From NCBI GenBank assembly GCA_040218415.1, contig JAVJRN010000041.1, positions 62,001-126,000 of the forward strand: a DNA stretch of 64,000 bases, read 5' to 3'. Below are positions 1 through 9,284 of the stretch, in pieces. The DNA comes from JAVJRN01 sp040218415 (GTDB lineage Bacteria > Bacteroidota > Bacteroidia > Cytophagales > Cyclobacteriaceae). Both the position numbers and the translations under genes were made by a program. Within the stretch, counting starts at the first letter, position 1. The number at the start of each line of letters is the position of its first letter. The notes under the pieces were generated by a model. It was not told the DNA's origin. It saw nothing but the letters and a program-made list of their open reading frames with translations, and did no database searches.

Positions 1-1241
1 TCACCATTAAGTACACTCCTAAATTCTAACCATCCGTAATCTGTTCTACGAGCAAGAACACCACCAACGATATAAAACAACTGCCGTTGACGATCGCTTC
101 GGTCATGGACGAACTGCAAAATCAATAAGGTCATCCCAAAAATTTGAAAATAAGAAAAGTCTCCATCTTGTTTTATCTGAATAAAATATTTGAAAGATTT
201 CGGTAACCAGCGTAAATACTCTTGAGCCACCCAGACAGCATCTTTTTTCGATGGATTTGGTAAACGCTGTACGCTTCGCACGGTATTTTTACTTCTTTTC
301 GTCTTGGTGCTTTTTGGCACTGCTGGAATCTGTTCTGTCTTATTGATTGTTTTCCTTGCGGACTCTTCGAAAGATTGATAGTTCAAGTCCAATTCTTTCA
401 TTAGCGGATGCTCATCTACCGTCATTGTATGGCGTAAGCTTTCGATCAATGGTGATACAAATGTGGGATGGCTGTCTGAAAAAACGGCTACCCAAAGTTT
501 GGATAGACCTAAGGAGAAAAAAGGCACGCTTTTAATAAAGCGCTTTTTCCCCATGATTCTTGCCGTAATGATCAACATTTCCATGTAACTCGACACCTCA
601 CTCCCACCTATTTCTATCGCTTCGTGGTATGATTTTTCATTGCCCATACAAAAGTCGATAATCAACAAAACGTCATCTAGCGCAATGGGCTGAGTGGCTG
701 ATTTGGTCCATTCTGGACAAAGCATGGCTGGCAAGCGCTCCACCAGTTTTACTACAATTTGAAAAGAAGATCCTCCAGGACCAACGATAATTCCAGCGCG
801 CAGAGCCGTCAGAGGCGTTGATCGGCCACCCAGTGTTTTTTCCACCTCATACCTACTTCGCAAATGGGTGGAAAATTTTGATTTGTCCTTCGGCAAAATA
901 CCACCCATGAAGATGATTTGCTTGAGATGAACCGCTTCTGCCGCACGAGCAAAATTATCGGCCAATAGCAGATCAGTATCTTCAAAGCTACCTTGATTGA
1001 GCCGAGTAGAAGGCTGCATAGAGTGCACCAGATAAAGCGCATAGTCCGCTCCTTCCAGCGCTGCAGTCGTACTCGACAAAGAATACAAATCTACCTGTCG
1101 CCAAGTAACGCCTTCGCGCGTATCGCCGCTAGTAACACGACGACTTAAAGCGATAATGTCGTACTTCTCTGAATACTTCTCGATAAACCATCGCCCGATA
1201 AAACCCGTAGCTCCGGCAATGGCAATAGTAGGTTTGCTCAT
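1..1241 (-). CDS. SDR-family NAD(P)-binding epimerase/oxidoreductase (3' part missing)
   Basis: An open frame runs from an ATG at 1241 leftward off the window edge with no stop, so the C-terminus is not seen (about 413 residues present). The N-terminus begins with a beta strand and the Rossmann glycine motif AGATGFIGRWF (residues about 10-20), typical of extended SDR / NAD-dependent epimerases. Further along are family-like stretches (TALRAGIIVGPGGSSFQ) and a C-terminal stretch, DRQRQLFYIVGGVLARR, that I associate with the two-domain SDR proteins of Bacteroidota that carry an extra C-terminal domain. Substrate unknown. It is divergent from the YdeI-like gene at 1386, with a 144-bp gap that must hold both promoters. 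The family call is secure; the reaction is not. Confidence 0.85.
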   Translation of the reverse strand, partial: MSKPTIAIAGATGFIGRWFIEKYSEKYDIIALSRRVTSGDTREGVTWRQVDLYSLSSTTAALEGADYALYLVHSMQPSTRLNQGSFEDTDLLLADNFARAAEAVHLKQIIFMGGILPKDKSKFSTHLRSRYEVEKTLGGRSTPLTALRAGIIVGPGGSSFQIVVKLVERLPAMLCPEWTKSATQPIALDDVLLIIDFCMGNEKSYHEAIEIGGSEVSSYMEMLIITARIMGKKRFIKSVPFFSLGLSKLWVAVFSDSHPTFVSPLIESLRHTMTVDEHPLMKELDLNYQSFEESARKTINKTEQIPAVPKSTKTKRSKNTVRSVQRLPNPSKKDAVWVAQEYLRWLPKSFKYFIQIKQDGDFSYFQIFGMTLLILQFVHDRSDRQRQLFYIVGGVLARRTDYGWLEFRSVLNG

Positions 1242-1385
1242 AAGAGGTAGAACACCAGTGAGCAGTTAATGTTAGAATTAACACAAATTAGGTCGTTTCA
1301 CCAAGTCCATTATTTGTGGCAAATAGTTTTAACTTTCAAGAAAAATAGTCACCAACAGTCCATGTGCTGATATAATAATACCTCA

Positions 1386-2036
1386 ATGAAAAGCAGTGTT
1401 GAAGTTGATTTATTCCTAGAAAAATCCACCCAATGGAAGCCTGAACTTCAATTACTACGAACCATTGCCTTGGCGTGCGGACTTACTGAAGTGATAAAAT
1501 GGAAAGTGCCTTGTTTCACCTATGAAAGCAAGAATATTGCGTTAATTCATGGTTTCAAAGGTTATTGTGCCATCAGTTTTTTCAAAGGCACCCTGCTAAA
1601 AGATGATAAAAAAATACTCACCCAGCAGACCGAGAATGTGCAGTCTGGTCGTCTCGTGAAATTCGAGCACGTTGATGAAATTATGAGACTTAAGACCACT
1701 TTACAAGCTTATATCAAGGAAGCCATTGAAGTAGAAAACGCTGGATTAAAAATAGATTATAAGAAGGCAGATGCATTTGACATTCCAGAAGAATTAGCGG
1801 AAAAGTTCATTACTGATGTAGATTTCAAAATGGCTTTTTACAAATTAACCCCCGGGCGCCAAAAAGGATATTTGCTCTACTTTTCCGCTCCAAAGCAATC
1901 CAAAACCAAAACCGCAAGAATAGCGCAGTATCAACAGAGAATTCTCAATGGAAAAGGAATCCGCGATTGTATCTGCGGATTATCACTGAAAATGCCCAAC
2001 TGCGACGGATCACATAAAAACGCATCAATGACTTAA
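1386..2036 (+). CDS. YdeI/DUF1801-type protein with C-terminal CDGSH iron-sulfur motif
   Basis: 216 residues. The first 120 or so match the DUF1801 (YdhG-like) fold, with the conserved pattern EVIKWKVPCFTY followed by FKGYCAISFFKGTLL. The middle (about 140-190) is the YdeI/OmpD-associated helical region, with PEELAEKF and FYKLTPGRQKGYLLYF. The end carries C-I-C-G-L-S-L-K-M-P-N-C-D-G-S-H, which fits the CDGSH consensus C-x-C-x2-(S/T)-x3-P-x-C-D-G-(S/A/T)-H and would bind a 2Fe-2S cluster. No signal peptide, so cytosolic. Members are called iron chaperone-like, but the role is not established. It stands alone, convergent with the export operon at 2221. Confidence 0.85.
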   Translation: MKSSVEVDLFLEKSTQWKPELQLLRTIALACGLTEVIKWKVPCFTYESKNIALIHGFKGYCAISFFKGTLLKDDKKILTQQTENVQSGRLVKFEHVDEIMRLKTTLQAYIKEAIEVENAGLKIDYKKADAFDIPEELAEKFITDVDFKMAFYKLTPGRQKGYLLYFSAPKQSKTKTARIAQYQQRILNGKGIRDCICGLSLKMPNCDGSHKNASMT

Positions 2037-2220
2037 GATCAGTTATTTTCAAAAAGAATAACGCGAATCAAGAACTGCTAAACTTCAAGTTTACGAGGAT
2101 GATATTTTCATCATTTTAACAAGCCAGGAATTCAGTGCTCGCCTCTTATTATATTGACAAATTGTATAAATCCACCCCTTATAAATTCTTTAGGCAGCTA
2201 CAATGACTTTTTATAGGTCG

Positions 2221-3294
2221 TCATATTTTTTTAATCTTCTCCGTTTCTGTTAGTCCAGCCAATATCTGAATGTTGATTCCATCGGAAAGTCCCGTTTCTA
2301 TTTTTCGCTTTTCAAACTTTTGATCGCCCACTTCTACCTCTACATAAATATCGTCTCCTTCAAAAATCAAATTGCTTTCTTTTATTGCGAGTACGTCGTT
2401 GACTTTTTTCAAAACAATATCTGCCGTTGCAGAATATCCTGCACGTAGAAAATAGCCTTCAGTGAGAATGATGGCCGCCTTAATATCAAATTTAATGGCA
2501 CCATCAGTTGTCTCTCCTTTCGGAGAAATAAATTCAAGTTTAGCATCAAAATTCACATTTTCTATCGCCCCAACTGAAAGAGTAAGATCCATTCCTTCTT
2601 TTATTTTACCAACTTCTGACTCATCTACTTTTCCTTCAAAGATCATCTCTTTCATATCTGCTATCGAAGCGATGGTCGTTCCCTCGTTGAAGGTATTTGA
2701 CTCGATGATGAAAGTTCCCTCTTTTACGGGAATATCCAGTATCATCCCGTCGACAGTAGATCTTACCAAGTTCGAAACGTTCCCGGTTTTCTGTGAAGAA
2801 CCTTCTTTTATCAGCTCCAAATTATTTTCAGCGGCTACCACTTCTTGTCTTCTTAGTCGGAAGTCAAGCAAGAACTGGTTATAATCAAACTCCGAAATCA
2901 CCTTTTCATCGAAGAGCAATTTTTGTCTCTTCAATTCCTTTTGAGAATTCTCGAAATTGATCTGTGCAGTTACCAGTTGAGCTTGTGCATTGTTTAAAGC
3001 GACAACATTAGGGATAATTTTTATTTTGGCGATTAGGTCGCCGATTTTCACAATGGCACCTTCTTCCAGATAGAGCTTTTCTACTACCCCTGAAACCTGA
3101 GATTTTTGTGCTACCTCTTTTCGTGGCACAATTGAACCTGTAGCAATGGTTTTCTGGATTATATCTGTAGTAAATGGAGTGTCGGTCTCAAAGACGATGG
3201 GTGGTTCCTCAGATTTTTGATAGAGAAAATAGGCTGTACCAACAAAAGCACCTAGAAGAAGAAGGATTATGAGTGCTATAAAAAATCGTTTCAT
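2221..3294 (-). CDS. Periplasmic adaptor (MacA/HlyD-like) of an ABC export system
   Basis: 357 residues. An N-terminal membrane anchor (residues 5-25) is followed by a lipoyl-like half motif around SGVVEKLYLEEGAIVKIGD, a predicted coiled-coil hairpin (about 95-160, rich in Q/E/L/K), the second lipoyl half (VRSTVDGMILDIPVKEG) and a beta-barrel region (LRAGYSATADIVL). This is the architecture of membrane fusion proteins that link an inner-membrane transporter to the outer membrane. It lies 42 bp downstream of the second permease and is the last gene of the ATPase-permease-permease-adaptor operon. No TolC-type gene is adjacent. Substrate unknown. Confidence 0.9.
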   Translation of the reverse strand: MKRFFIALIILLLLGAFVGTAYFLYQKSEEPPIVFETDTPFTTDIIQKTIATGSIVPRKEVAQKSQVSGVVEKLYLEEGAIVKIGDLIAKIKIIPNVVALNNAQAQLVTAQINFENSQKELKRQKLLFDEKVISEFDYNQFLLDFRLRRQEVVAAENNLELIKEGSSQKTGNVSNLVRSTVDGMILDIPVKEGTFIIESNTFNEGTTIASIADMKEMIFEGKVDESEVGKIKEGMDLTLSVGAIENVNFDAKLEFISPKGETTDGAIKFDIKAAIILTEGYFLRAGYSATADIVLKKVNDVLAIKESNLIFEGDDIYVEVEVGDQKFEKRKIETGLSDGINIQILAGLTETEKIKKI

Positions 3295-3336
3295 TTTATC
3301 TGGAATTAGTTAAGTTCATTTATTCTAAAAATGGAG

Positions 3337-4596
3337 TTATTCGTCTCTTAATGCGATAACGGGATCCACATTTGCGGCTTTTATCCCTGGCACTAGTCCT
3401 GCAATAACTCCGGATATCAGCAAGACAACAATCGCCGCAATGGCCGCCTGAAAATCAATTTCTGGGTTAGCGAAAAATTCGCTTTGTATGTCAAATTCTT
3501 TCATTCCGTAGGAAATACCTTCAATAAGAAAAACTCCAACAAATAATCCAAAATACCCCGATACGCCAGAAATCACCAAAGATTCCTGCACAATCATACT
3601 TATGATGGACCAAGGTTTCGCGCCCAAAGATTTTCTCACACCAATTTCTTTGGTTCGTTCTTTTACAATAATCAGCATGATATTTCCTACACCTATCATC
3701 CCCGCGAGAATAGTCCCGATGGCCACCAACCAACTGAATGCTGCAATTCCAGAAAACAAGCCCTGCATTTCTTTAAATTCTTTCTCCACATTGAAGCTAC
3801 CAAGCGCCTCTCGGTCATCTGGTGATATTTTATATTTTTCTCTAAAAATGTTTTTGATGATTTCTTCTGCTTGAATGCCTGATGTCCCTTCTTTAGGAAT
3901 ACAACCAAACCACCCCAAGTATTCTCCCCAATTGAAAGTTCGCTGGGCAGTAGTCAATGGAATATGGATGACCTGAACGTCCTCTCTTGAAGCTTCGCCA
4001 GAGGATCGTGAATCAAAAACACCAACTACCTTGAAGGGAATGCCATTGATAGTCATATGCTCGCCAATGGCATTTCTTGCCTGAAATAGGTCATCTTTTA
4101 CCCGCCGGCCTATAACGGCTACTTTTCTACGTTGATCAATATCGATTTTATTGATAAATCGTCCTTCAGTGACCAACAAAGGCTGAATATTGAGATATTG
4201 CGGATAATCGCCCATGAGCGGATACGACACTTCTTTGTTGTCATATTTCATCGAAACTTGCCCTCCTCCAAATCGGGAACTTATTCTTAATCTCGGTGAA
4301 ACTATTTTTAGTTCTTTGACTTCTTGCAAAAGCCTAAAATCGGCATTGGTCATATCAATGCTCCGCCCCGGTTGAAATCCTTCGTAAGGAATGGATGTTT
4401 CATTCCCCCATACGAACACTGCATTTTTCGCTATCTGGAAGTTTTGCATAGTTCCATTGTATAGCCCATTTCCGGCACCTAATAGCAGCACAAGCATAAA
4501 TATCCCCCAGAACACACCGAATGAAGTCAGTGCTGTTCGCAGCTTATGCTTCATAATAGTCTGCCAGATTTCCTCCCACTTATCCTGATCAAACAT
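3337..4596 (-). CDS. MacB-type ABC transporter permease (second of two)
   Basis: 419 residues. One N-terminal transmembrane segment (about 20-40, LTSFGVFWGIFMLVLLLGAG) is followed by a large periplasmic MacB core domain (about 45-265) and three C-terminal segments in an FtsX domain (about 285-410), with the coupling-helix motif ERTKEIGVRKSLGAK and the ending DPVIALRDE. Topology and length are standard for MacB/LolC-like permeases without a fused ATPase. It is a paralogue of the permease upstream (4598-5848), separated from it by one base, so the two probably form a heterodimer served by the ATPase at 5841. Confidence 0.92.
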   Translation of the reverse strand: MFDQDKWEEIWQTIMKHKLRTALTSFGVFWGIFMLVLLLGAGNGLYNGTMQNFQIAKNAVFVWGNETSIPYEGFQPGRSIDMTNADFRLLQEVKELKIVSPRLRISSRFGGGQVSMKYDNKEVSYPLMGDYPQYLNIQPLLVTEGRFINKIDIDQRRKVAVIGRRVKDDLFQARNAIGEHMTINGIPFKVVGVFDSRSSGEASREDVQVIHIPLTTAQRTFNWGEYLGWFGCIPKEGTSGIQAEEIIKNIFREKYKISPDDREALGSFNVEKEFKEMQGLFSGIAAFSWLVAIGTILAGMIGVGNIMLIIVKERTKEIGVRKSLGAKPWSIISMIVQESLVISGVSGYFGLFVGVFLIEGISYGMKEFDIQSEFFANPEIDFQAAIAAIVVLLISGVIAGLVPGIKAANVDPVIALRDE

Positions 4597-4597
4597 A

Positions 4598-5848
4598 TTA
4601 TTCGTCTTTTAGTGCTTCTACTGGTTTCACACTTGCAGCTCTCAGAGCAGGGAAAAGTCCGGCCAAGGTTCCTGAAACCACCAGAATGCCCAAGGATATG
4701 ATGGCTGCTCTGAAATTAACCTCTGGCCGCTTAAAAAAATCGATATCTGCTCCCATCGCCACCAATGCATAATTGACAGACTCGAGAAGCACTACTCCAA
4801 AAAACAAACCTAGATATCCAGCCAAAGCGGTGATGAAAACCGACTCTTGTAAGATCAATCCGACAATGGAGCTAGGTGTGGCTCCCATGGCTTTTCGGAT
4901 ACCAATTTCTTTGGTTCGCTCTTTAACCACGATAATCATGATATTGCTTACCCCCACAATTCCTGCAGTTAGTGTACCTATGCCGACAAGCCAAATGAAA
5001 ATGTTGATACCATTAAACAGTGCTTGCACTTGCTTAAAATTTTCTTCCTGATTGTGAACAAAAAAGGCTTGATTATCATCTGGATGGATGCTCTGCCTGA
5101 TTTTCATTAACTCCACAATATCAGCTTCCAACGCTTTCCCTTCTCGCCCGGGTGCTGTTGTTACTGCAAAAAGCGAAACCGACTTATCAGGATTAAATAT
5201 TTGTTGAAAGGTGGAAAAAGGAATGTAAACTCGTGAGGCTTGATCCATTTGATTGGAAGCTTCAAAACTATACACACCTACAATTTTGAACATGCTACCC
5301 TTGATATCAAGGTATTCGCCAACTGGGTTTTCATCAGGATCAAACAGAATTTCTGCCACTCTGCTACCTATATAGCAGACCTTTCGTTTCTCCTTGAGAT
5401 CGAGGAGATTAAGCTTCCGTCCACTGGTCGTTTTTACAGTAACTTTAATATCAAAATAATCCGCTTGCGTACCGTAAACGCCGAATCCCGAACTCTTATT
5501 TTTATATTTTACCGTGTAATTTCCTTGGAGCCAATTCTCAGGCGACATAAACTCTATGCCCGAAATCTCTGAATGAACGGAAGCCAAATCCTCTTCGATA
5601 AAATCATGATCTCTGCCTGCGGGCATTCCTGCATAGGACATGGAGGTTCTTGTAGGTATAATCCAAATGCTGTTGATCGCATCGAGTAACATGCTTTGTT
5701 GTACGCCATTTTGCAAACCCTGACCAGCTCCGAGTAACAAAATCAACATGAAAATACCCCAGAATACGCCAAACGAAGTAGCAAAAGTTCTCATCTTGTT
5801 TTTTCCAATAGCCTGAAAAATCTCTTGCCATTTGTCGATATCAAACAT
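4598..5848 (-). CDS. MacB-type ABC transporter permease (first of two)
   Basis: 416 residues with the same plan as its neighbour: an N-terminal membrane helix (FATSFGVFWGIFMLILLLG), a periplasmic core, and an FtsX domain with ERTKEIGIRKAMGA and three C-terminal helices ending in SVKPVEALKDE. The start overlaps the ATPase gene by 8 bp and the stop is one base from the next permease, so translation is probably coupled. It likely pairs with the second permease. Families like this export peptides, lipoproteins or drugs; nothing here decides which. Confidence 0.92.
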   Translation of the reverse strand: MFDIDKWQEIFQAIGKNKMRTFATSFGVFWGIFMLILLLGAGQGLQNGVQQSMLLDAINSIWIIPTRTSMSYAGMPAGRDHDFIEEDLASVHSEISGIEFMSPENWLQGNYTVKYKNKSSGFGVYGTQADYFDIKVTVKTTSGRKLNLLDLKEKRKVCYIGSRVAEILFDPDENPVGEYLDIKGSMFKIVGVYSFEASNQMDQASRVYIPFSTFQQIFNPDKSVSLFAVTTAPGREGKALEADIVELMKIRQSIHPDDNQAFFVHNQEENFKQVQALFNGINIFIWLVGIGTLTAGIVGVSNIMIIVVKERTKEIGIRKAMGATPSSIVGLILQESVFITALAGYLGLFFGVVLLESVNYALVAMGADIDFFKRPEVNFRAAIISLGILVVSGTLAGLFPALRAASVKPVEALKDE

Positions 5849-6527
5849 GGCTCATCTGATAGTTTTCACTCAAAATCAAGCCATCTTTGATCATAATCAC
5901 TCGCTCAGTCTGTGCTGCAACTTCATTTTCGTGAGTGACGATAAGTATCGTTTTACCCGTAGCATTTACGTCCTTAAATATGTTCATCACCTCGGCAGAA
6001 GTATTGCTATCCAAAGCTCCTGTAGGTTCATCGGCGAGGATGATTTTTGGATCGGTAATTAACGCTCGGGCAATGGCTACTCTCTGTCTTTGCCCTCCCG
6101 ACATCTCATTGGGCAGGTGGTTTGCCCAATCCTTCAGCCCTACCTTTTCGAGGAATTCTTCAGCGATCTTATTTCTGGTTTTACGACCCACTTTTTGATA
6201 ATATAAAGGCAGTGCAACGTTTTCTACTGCATTTTTAAAATTGAGTAGGTTGAAAGATTGAAATACAAACCCTATCAACTCATTACGCAACGTTGCAGAT
6301 TTACCTTCGGATAAGTTTTTGATTAAATGCCCTCCTAAGTGATATTCGCCTTTGTCATAACTATCAAGGATTCCGAGTATATTGAGCAACGTAGATTTTC
6401 CTGAACCAGAAGTTCCCATAATTGACACAAGCTCTCCTTCCTCAATTTTCAAGTTGATGCCTTTTAGCACAGGTATTGATTGCTTTCCGAGATGATAGGA
6501 TTTTTGGATATCCTTAAGTTCAAGCAT
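5841..6527 (-). CDS. ABC transporter ATP-binding protein (MacB/LolD type)
   Basis: 228 residues, the full length of a LolD/MacB-type nucleotide-binding subunit. Walker A is GTSGSGKST (about 34-42), the signature is MSGGQRQRVAIARAL, Walker B with catalytic Glu is IILADEPTGALDS, and the H-loop sits in IVTHE. It is the first gene of a four-gene leftward operon and overlaps the first permease by 8 bp. It powers the two MacB-type permeases downstream. The 197-bp gap to the divergent DUF4403 gene holds a repeated AGATGTCA (near 6618 and 6628), a possible but unproven regulatory site. Confidence 0.94.
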   Translation of the reverse strand: MLELKDIQKSYHLGKQSIPVLKGINLKIEEGELVSIMGTSGSGKSTLLNILGILDSYDKGEYHLGGHLIKNLSEGKSATLRNELIGFVFQSFNLLNFKNAVENVALPLYYQKVGRKTRNKIAEEFLEKVGLKDWANHLPNEMSGGQRQRVAIARALITDPKIILADEPTGALDSNTSAEVMNIFKDVNATGKTILIVTHENEVAAQTERVIMIKDGLILSENYQMSHV

Positions 6528-6724
6528 TTTTAGGTTGTTGAGGGGTTAAAGAAGGTGCAGTCATGTAACGAGAAAAGTCATATAAAAGATACCTCGAACT
6601 AGAGTTTTCATGGGATAAGATGTCAAAAGATGTCATGCCTCATTCTCCTGTTTTTAATAACATTTCCACTTTTTTTTGTTCTACTCAAGTATTCTATATT
6701 ATTTGCTTCAATAAAAAATAACAC

Positions 6725-8107
6725 ATGATCAAGAAAGGGCTTTGGGTCTTCATTATTTTACTTACAGTTTCTTGTGATCGATCAAAACCTGAGCAAGAGG
6801 CCGACACCAGAAAGAAGGACTTACCTCCTTCGCGTATCAATATTGAGGTGGATTTTCCAATCAAAGAATTAGAAGCTGGAGTGAACTCGGTATTAAAAAC
6901 CCAACTCCTTGATGCTACCCTGCCTATAGGCAAAGAAGGTGATACACTCTTTCTTAAAATCAAAAAAAATGCAAAGCTAAACTTGGCCGTCAAAGGACTT
7001 ACGGCTTATGCTGCCATTCCACTCGAAATAGAAGTTGCGGTTAAGCAGAAGGTGATGGGTATCTCATTTTCCACACAAGACTCCCCGGTGATTTTTAATG
7101 GTACAGCCACAGCAAAAGCAGATTTCGATATCAACGAAAATTGGGATTTAACACTTGACTGTAGCTGGTTGGGCCTAGAATTATCATCAACTCCTTCGAT
7201 AAAAGTGATGGGGTTGAAAATTGATATTGAAGGGTTAGTTAACTCGCAACTAGAAAAAAATCAAGATAAAATCTCAGATGCTATTTGCACCGCGCTTAAT
7301 CAAACAGTGGACTTTCGCGGCATGATGACTAATGTGTGGGCAGATATGCAAAAGCCCATTCGAATTGCCAAAAAAGATTTTAAACTTTGGCTCAACATTG
7401 CTCCAGAAACATTAGGCGCTCAACTCAAATCTAAAAATGATACGATCTCATTTTTGACCACTTTGGTATCCAATTTTGAAATATCGCCCATTCCGAGCGA
7501 GAAAAAGCCTAGCACATTGCCAAGAAAAGGACTTCCAGAACAAAATGCTTCTTATCTACTGGCTTATATTGATGCTAGCTTTCCCTTTGATATTATAGCT
7601 GAAATAGCCGAACTACAGCTTGGAAGAATGCCTATAACTGTTCAAGGATATCAATCTGTGGTGAAGGCCGTTAAAATTAGCGCTGACAAAGGCAACAAAA
7701 TAAAAATTGATCTGAGCTTAGCTGGAGATTATGCCGGTGGAATTACGGTCATTGGTAAGCCCCATTTATCTGATGATTACATACTGACTGTCAAAGATTT
7801 CAAATTTAAATTAAGTCCTGAAGGGGAACTAGCCGATGCTGCGGATTGGATGCTCGAAGAGTTCATCGGATCGTATATCGACCAATACCTTGAATTCGAC
7901 CTTAAGAAACAAATAAATATGCTGGACTCACTAGCCAATGCAGGCATAGCCAAGGAACCTCTAGGAGACAAGATCAATTTTGCATTAAAAGTAGATAAAA
8001 TTCAACCTTACTATCTCGATGTGCAAAAGGATAGGCTTTCTTGGGTTATGTTGATCAATGGAAAACTAGACATAGACTTGAAGCAAGGAATTTTCAAAAA
8101 GCATTAA
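6725..8107 (+). CDS. DUF4403 family lipoprotein
   Basis: 460 residues. A lipoprotein signal (IILLTVSC, Cys at about 18) is followed by a long beta-rich protein with the DUF4403 pattern: two related halves, each starting with a helix-like segment (FPIKELEAGVNSVLKTQL and later YLLAYIDASFPFDIIAEIAE). The fold is thought to resemble TULIP lipid-binding tubes, but that is family knowledge and not visible here. It should be anchored in the outer membrane or inner leaflet. It is divergent from the ABC operon and its stop overlaps the stop of the convergent lipoprotein gene at 8104 by 3 bp. Confidence 0.85.
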   Translation: MIKKGLWVFIILLTVSCDRSKPEQEADTRKKDLPPSRINIEVDFPIKELEAGVNSVLKTQLLDATLPIGKEGDTLFLKIKKNAKLNLAVKGLTAYAAIPLEIEVAVKQKVMGISFSTQDSPVIFNGTATAKADFDINENWDLTLDCSWLGLELSSTPSIKVMGLKIDIEGLVNSQLEKNQDKISDAICTALNQTVDFRGMMTNVWADMQKPIRIAKKDFKLWLNIAPETLGAQLKSKNDTISFLTTLVSNFEISPIPSEKKPSTLPRKGLPEQNASYLLAYIDASFPFDIIAEIAELQLGRMPITVQGYQSVVKAVKISADKGNKIKIDLSLAGDYAGGITVIGKPHLSDDYILTVKDFKFKLSPEGELADAADWMLEEFIGSYIDQYLEFDLKKQINMLDSLANAGIAKEPLGDKINFALKVDKIQPYYLDVQKDRLSWVMLINGKLDIDLKQGIFKKH

Positions 8108-8859
8108 TCCTTATTTATACAATTTACTCTTACTGGAATAACAGTTCCTTCTGGTTGTGCTTGGCATACTCCGCCTTCCACTTGAAATTGATATCCAAAA
8201 AGTAGCGTAACCCCAATGTCATAATCGCCTTCCTGTGGCATCTCCAAGGATACGCCTGCGGCGTTAGTCACTGGCTGAAGCCAAACCTCACTGTGGTAGT
8301 CAATAGCATCTTGTACTTTCAACCATTCATTTTCCCAAATTCCTGTCCCACATGGTGTAGTTTGTAGCTGTGCATTGATATTGCAAAAGTTTCCTTGAGC
8401 AATACGGGCAAGCACTGGATGAATAGTAATGCGTCGGCGAGATATGGATTGTATCAGGGTTATTTCCGCGCCTTCTGTGGGGTATTGATTGTCAAAGAGT
8501 TGGTTAAAATCTATTCTTACCGTATCTCTAATTACAGCATCACAAGGATCATTATTGCCGACATGGCCTAATTCAAAGAAAGCGTTTAGCGGCTGAGATC
8601 CGCCCCACTGACCATCCCAAACGGCATAAAAATCATGCTCTTGACAGCCTCCATCGTATTGTACAATGACATCCCATCCCTTTTGATCCGGTGTTATTCC
8701 TATAATCTCGAAAGGATCCAGCAGGAACCCTGACAAGTCATCGCCTAGCAGATATTGATTATCACTATCTGAGGCTATTGCTGTAGCATCAAGCGCTGTA
8801 TCATAGCAGCTAAAACAGACAACCCCCAACAGCATCAACCACATTATTCTCTTTCTCAT
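8104..8859 (-). CDS. Hypothetical lipoprotein, cysteine-containing
   Basis: 251 residues from the chosen start. An in-frame ATG lies 20 codons further upstream (8919), but the ATG at 8859 begins directly with a charged n-region, a hydrophobic core and the lipobox VVCFSC, so I prefer it. The mature part is acidic, beta-rich and has paired Cys residues, which suggests disulfides and a periplasmic or surface location. I do not recognise a family. It is convergent with DUF4403, the stop codons overlapping, and is probably monocistronic. Confidence 0.75.
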   Translation of the reverse strand: MRKRIMWLMLLGVVCFSCYDTALDATAIASDSDNQYLLGDDLSGFLLDPFEIIGITPDQKGWDVIVQYDGGCQEHDFYAVWDGQWGGSQPLNAFFELGHVGNNDPCDAVIRDTVRIDFNQLFDNQYPTEGAEITLIQSISRRRITIHPVLARIAQGNFCNINAQLQTTPCGTGIWENEWLKVQDAIDYHSEVWLQPVTNAAGVSLEMPQEGDYDIGVTLLFGYQFQVEGGVCQAQPEGTVIPVRVNCINKD

Positions 8860-9047
8860 CACGCCGTATATTTCTTTTAAGACACGAACCAATTCAAACA
8901 AGTTGGATAGATCGCTCATATTTTACGTAAATAAAGCATACGATTAATAAATTTTTATCGCTTAGTCTTCTTTCAAAATTAATTGCCTGTGGACATTGCG
9001 AAGAATGGAGCGACTCTGGTAACAGCTTGATTTCCATCATATAGCCA

Positions 9048-9120
9048 TAAAAAAGGGAGTGAGAAAACTCACTCCCTAAGATCGATCCTGTCTACTGGTT
9101 GGGATCAACCTAATCACCGC
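9048..9120 (-). ncRNA. Candidate small RNA with hairpin/pseudoknot and intrinsic terminator
   Basis: The 425-bp gap between the lipoprotein start (8859) and the WG-repeat gene (9285) has no convincing ORF but holds a compact minus-strand transcription unit. It comprises a promoter-like TTG-N23-TATATTTT, a predicted start near 9120, about 40 bases of structured sequence, and a perfect terminator. The RNA would begin GGCGGUGAUUAGG. A GGUUG/CAACC hairpin has loop AUCC, which is complementary to GGAU 8 nt downstream, giving a possible H-type pseudoknot. No start codon lies in it. I do not recognise an RNA family. Expression is inference only. Confidence 0.5.
9049..9077 (-). terminator. Strong intrinsic terminator
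   Basis: Perfect 10-bp stem AGGGAGTGAG/CTCACTCCCT (9054-9063 with 9068-9077) and a 4-base loop. On the minus strand it is followed by six T residues (9054-9049). There is no T-tract on the plus side, so it acts leftward. No minus-strand gene lies close upstream, which is why I assign it to the small RNA candidate. Confidence 0.75.
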
Positions 9121-9122
9121 CT

Positions 9123-9156
9123 AAAATATAACTTGCCTTAACAAATTAGAATGCAA
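9123..9156 (-). promoter_or_regulatory. Bacteroidota-type promoter for the 9.1-kb small RNA candidate
   Basis: On the minus strand, TATATTTT (9130-9123) matches the -7 consensus TAnnTTTG at 7 of 8 positions, with TTG at 9156-9154 as the -33 box and a 23-base spacer, the long end of the range reported for Flavobacterium. The predicted start falls about 3-5 bases downstream, at the 5' end of the structured segment. A second TATACTTG (9161-9154) overlaps the -33 box and could be an alternative -7. Confidence 0.4.
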
Positions 9157-9284
9157 GTATAGAATAGTTGCCACTCAGCATCATTAACATTTCATACCAA
9201 CGTGCATATTTCTTATTGAAACGGAAGAATTAGGGTTTAAAGCTGAATTAGGTTCCTTCGTCATCATCCTACTACCTTTGTCTT

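Noticed and set aside
2093..2120. GATGAT/ATCATT hairpin as a terminator between convergent genes
   Set aside because: The stem is only 5 bp and A/T-rich with a weak T-run; not strong enough to call.
9085..9125. Possible tRNA-like hairpins near 9.1 kb
   Set aside because: No cloverleaf, no T-loop or acceptor consensus; kept only as a small-RNA candidate.
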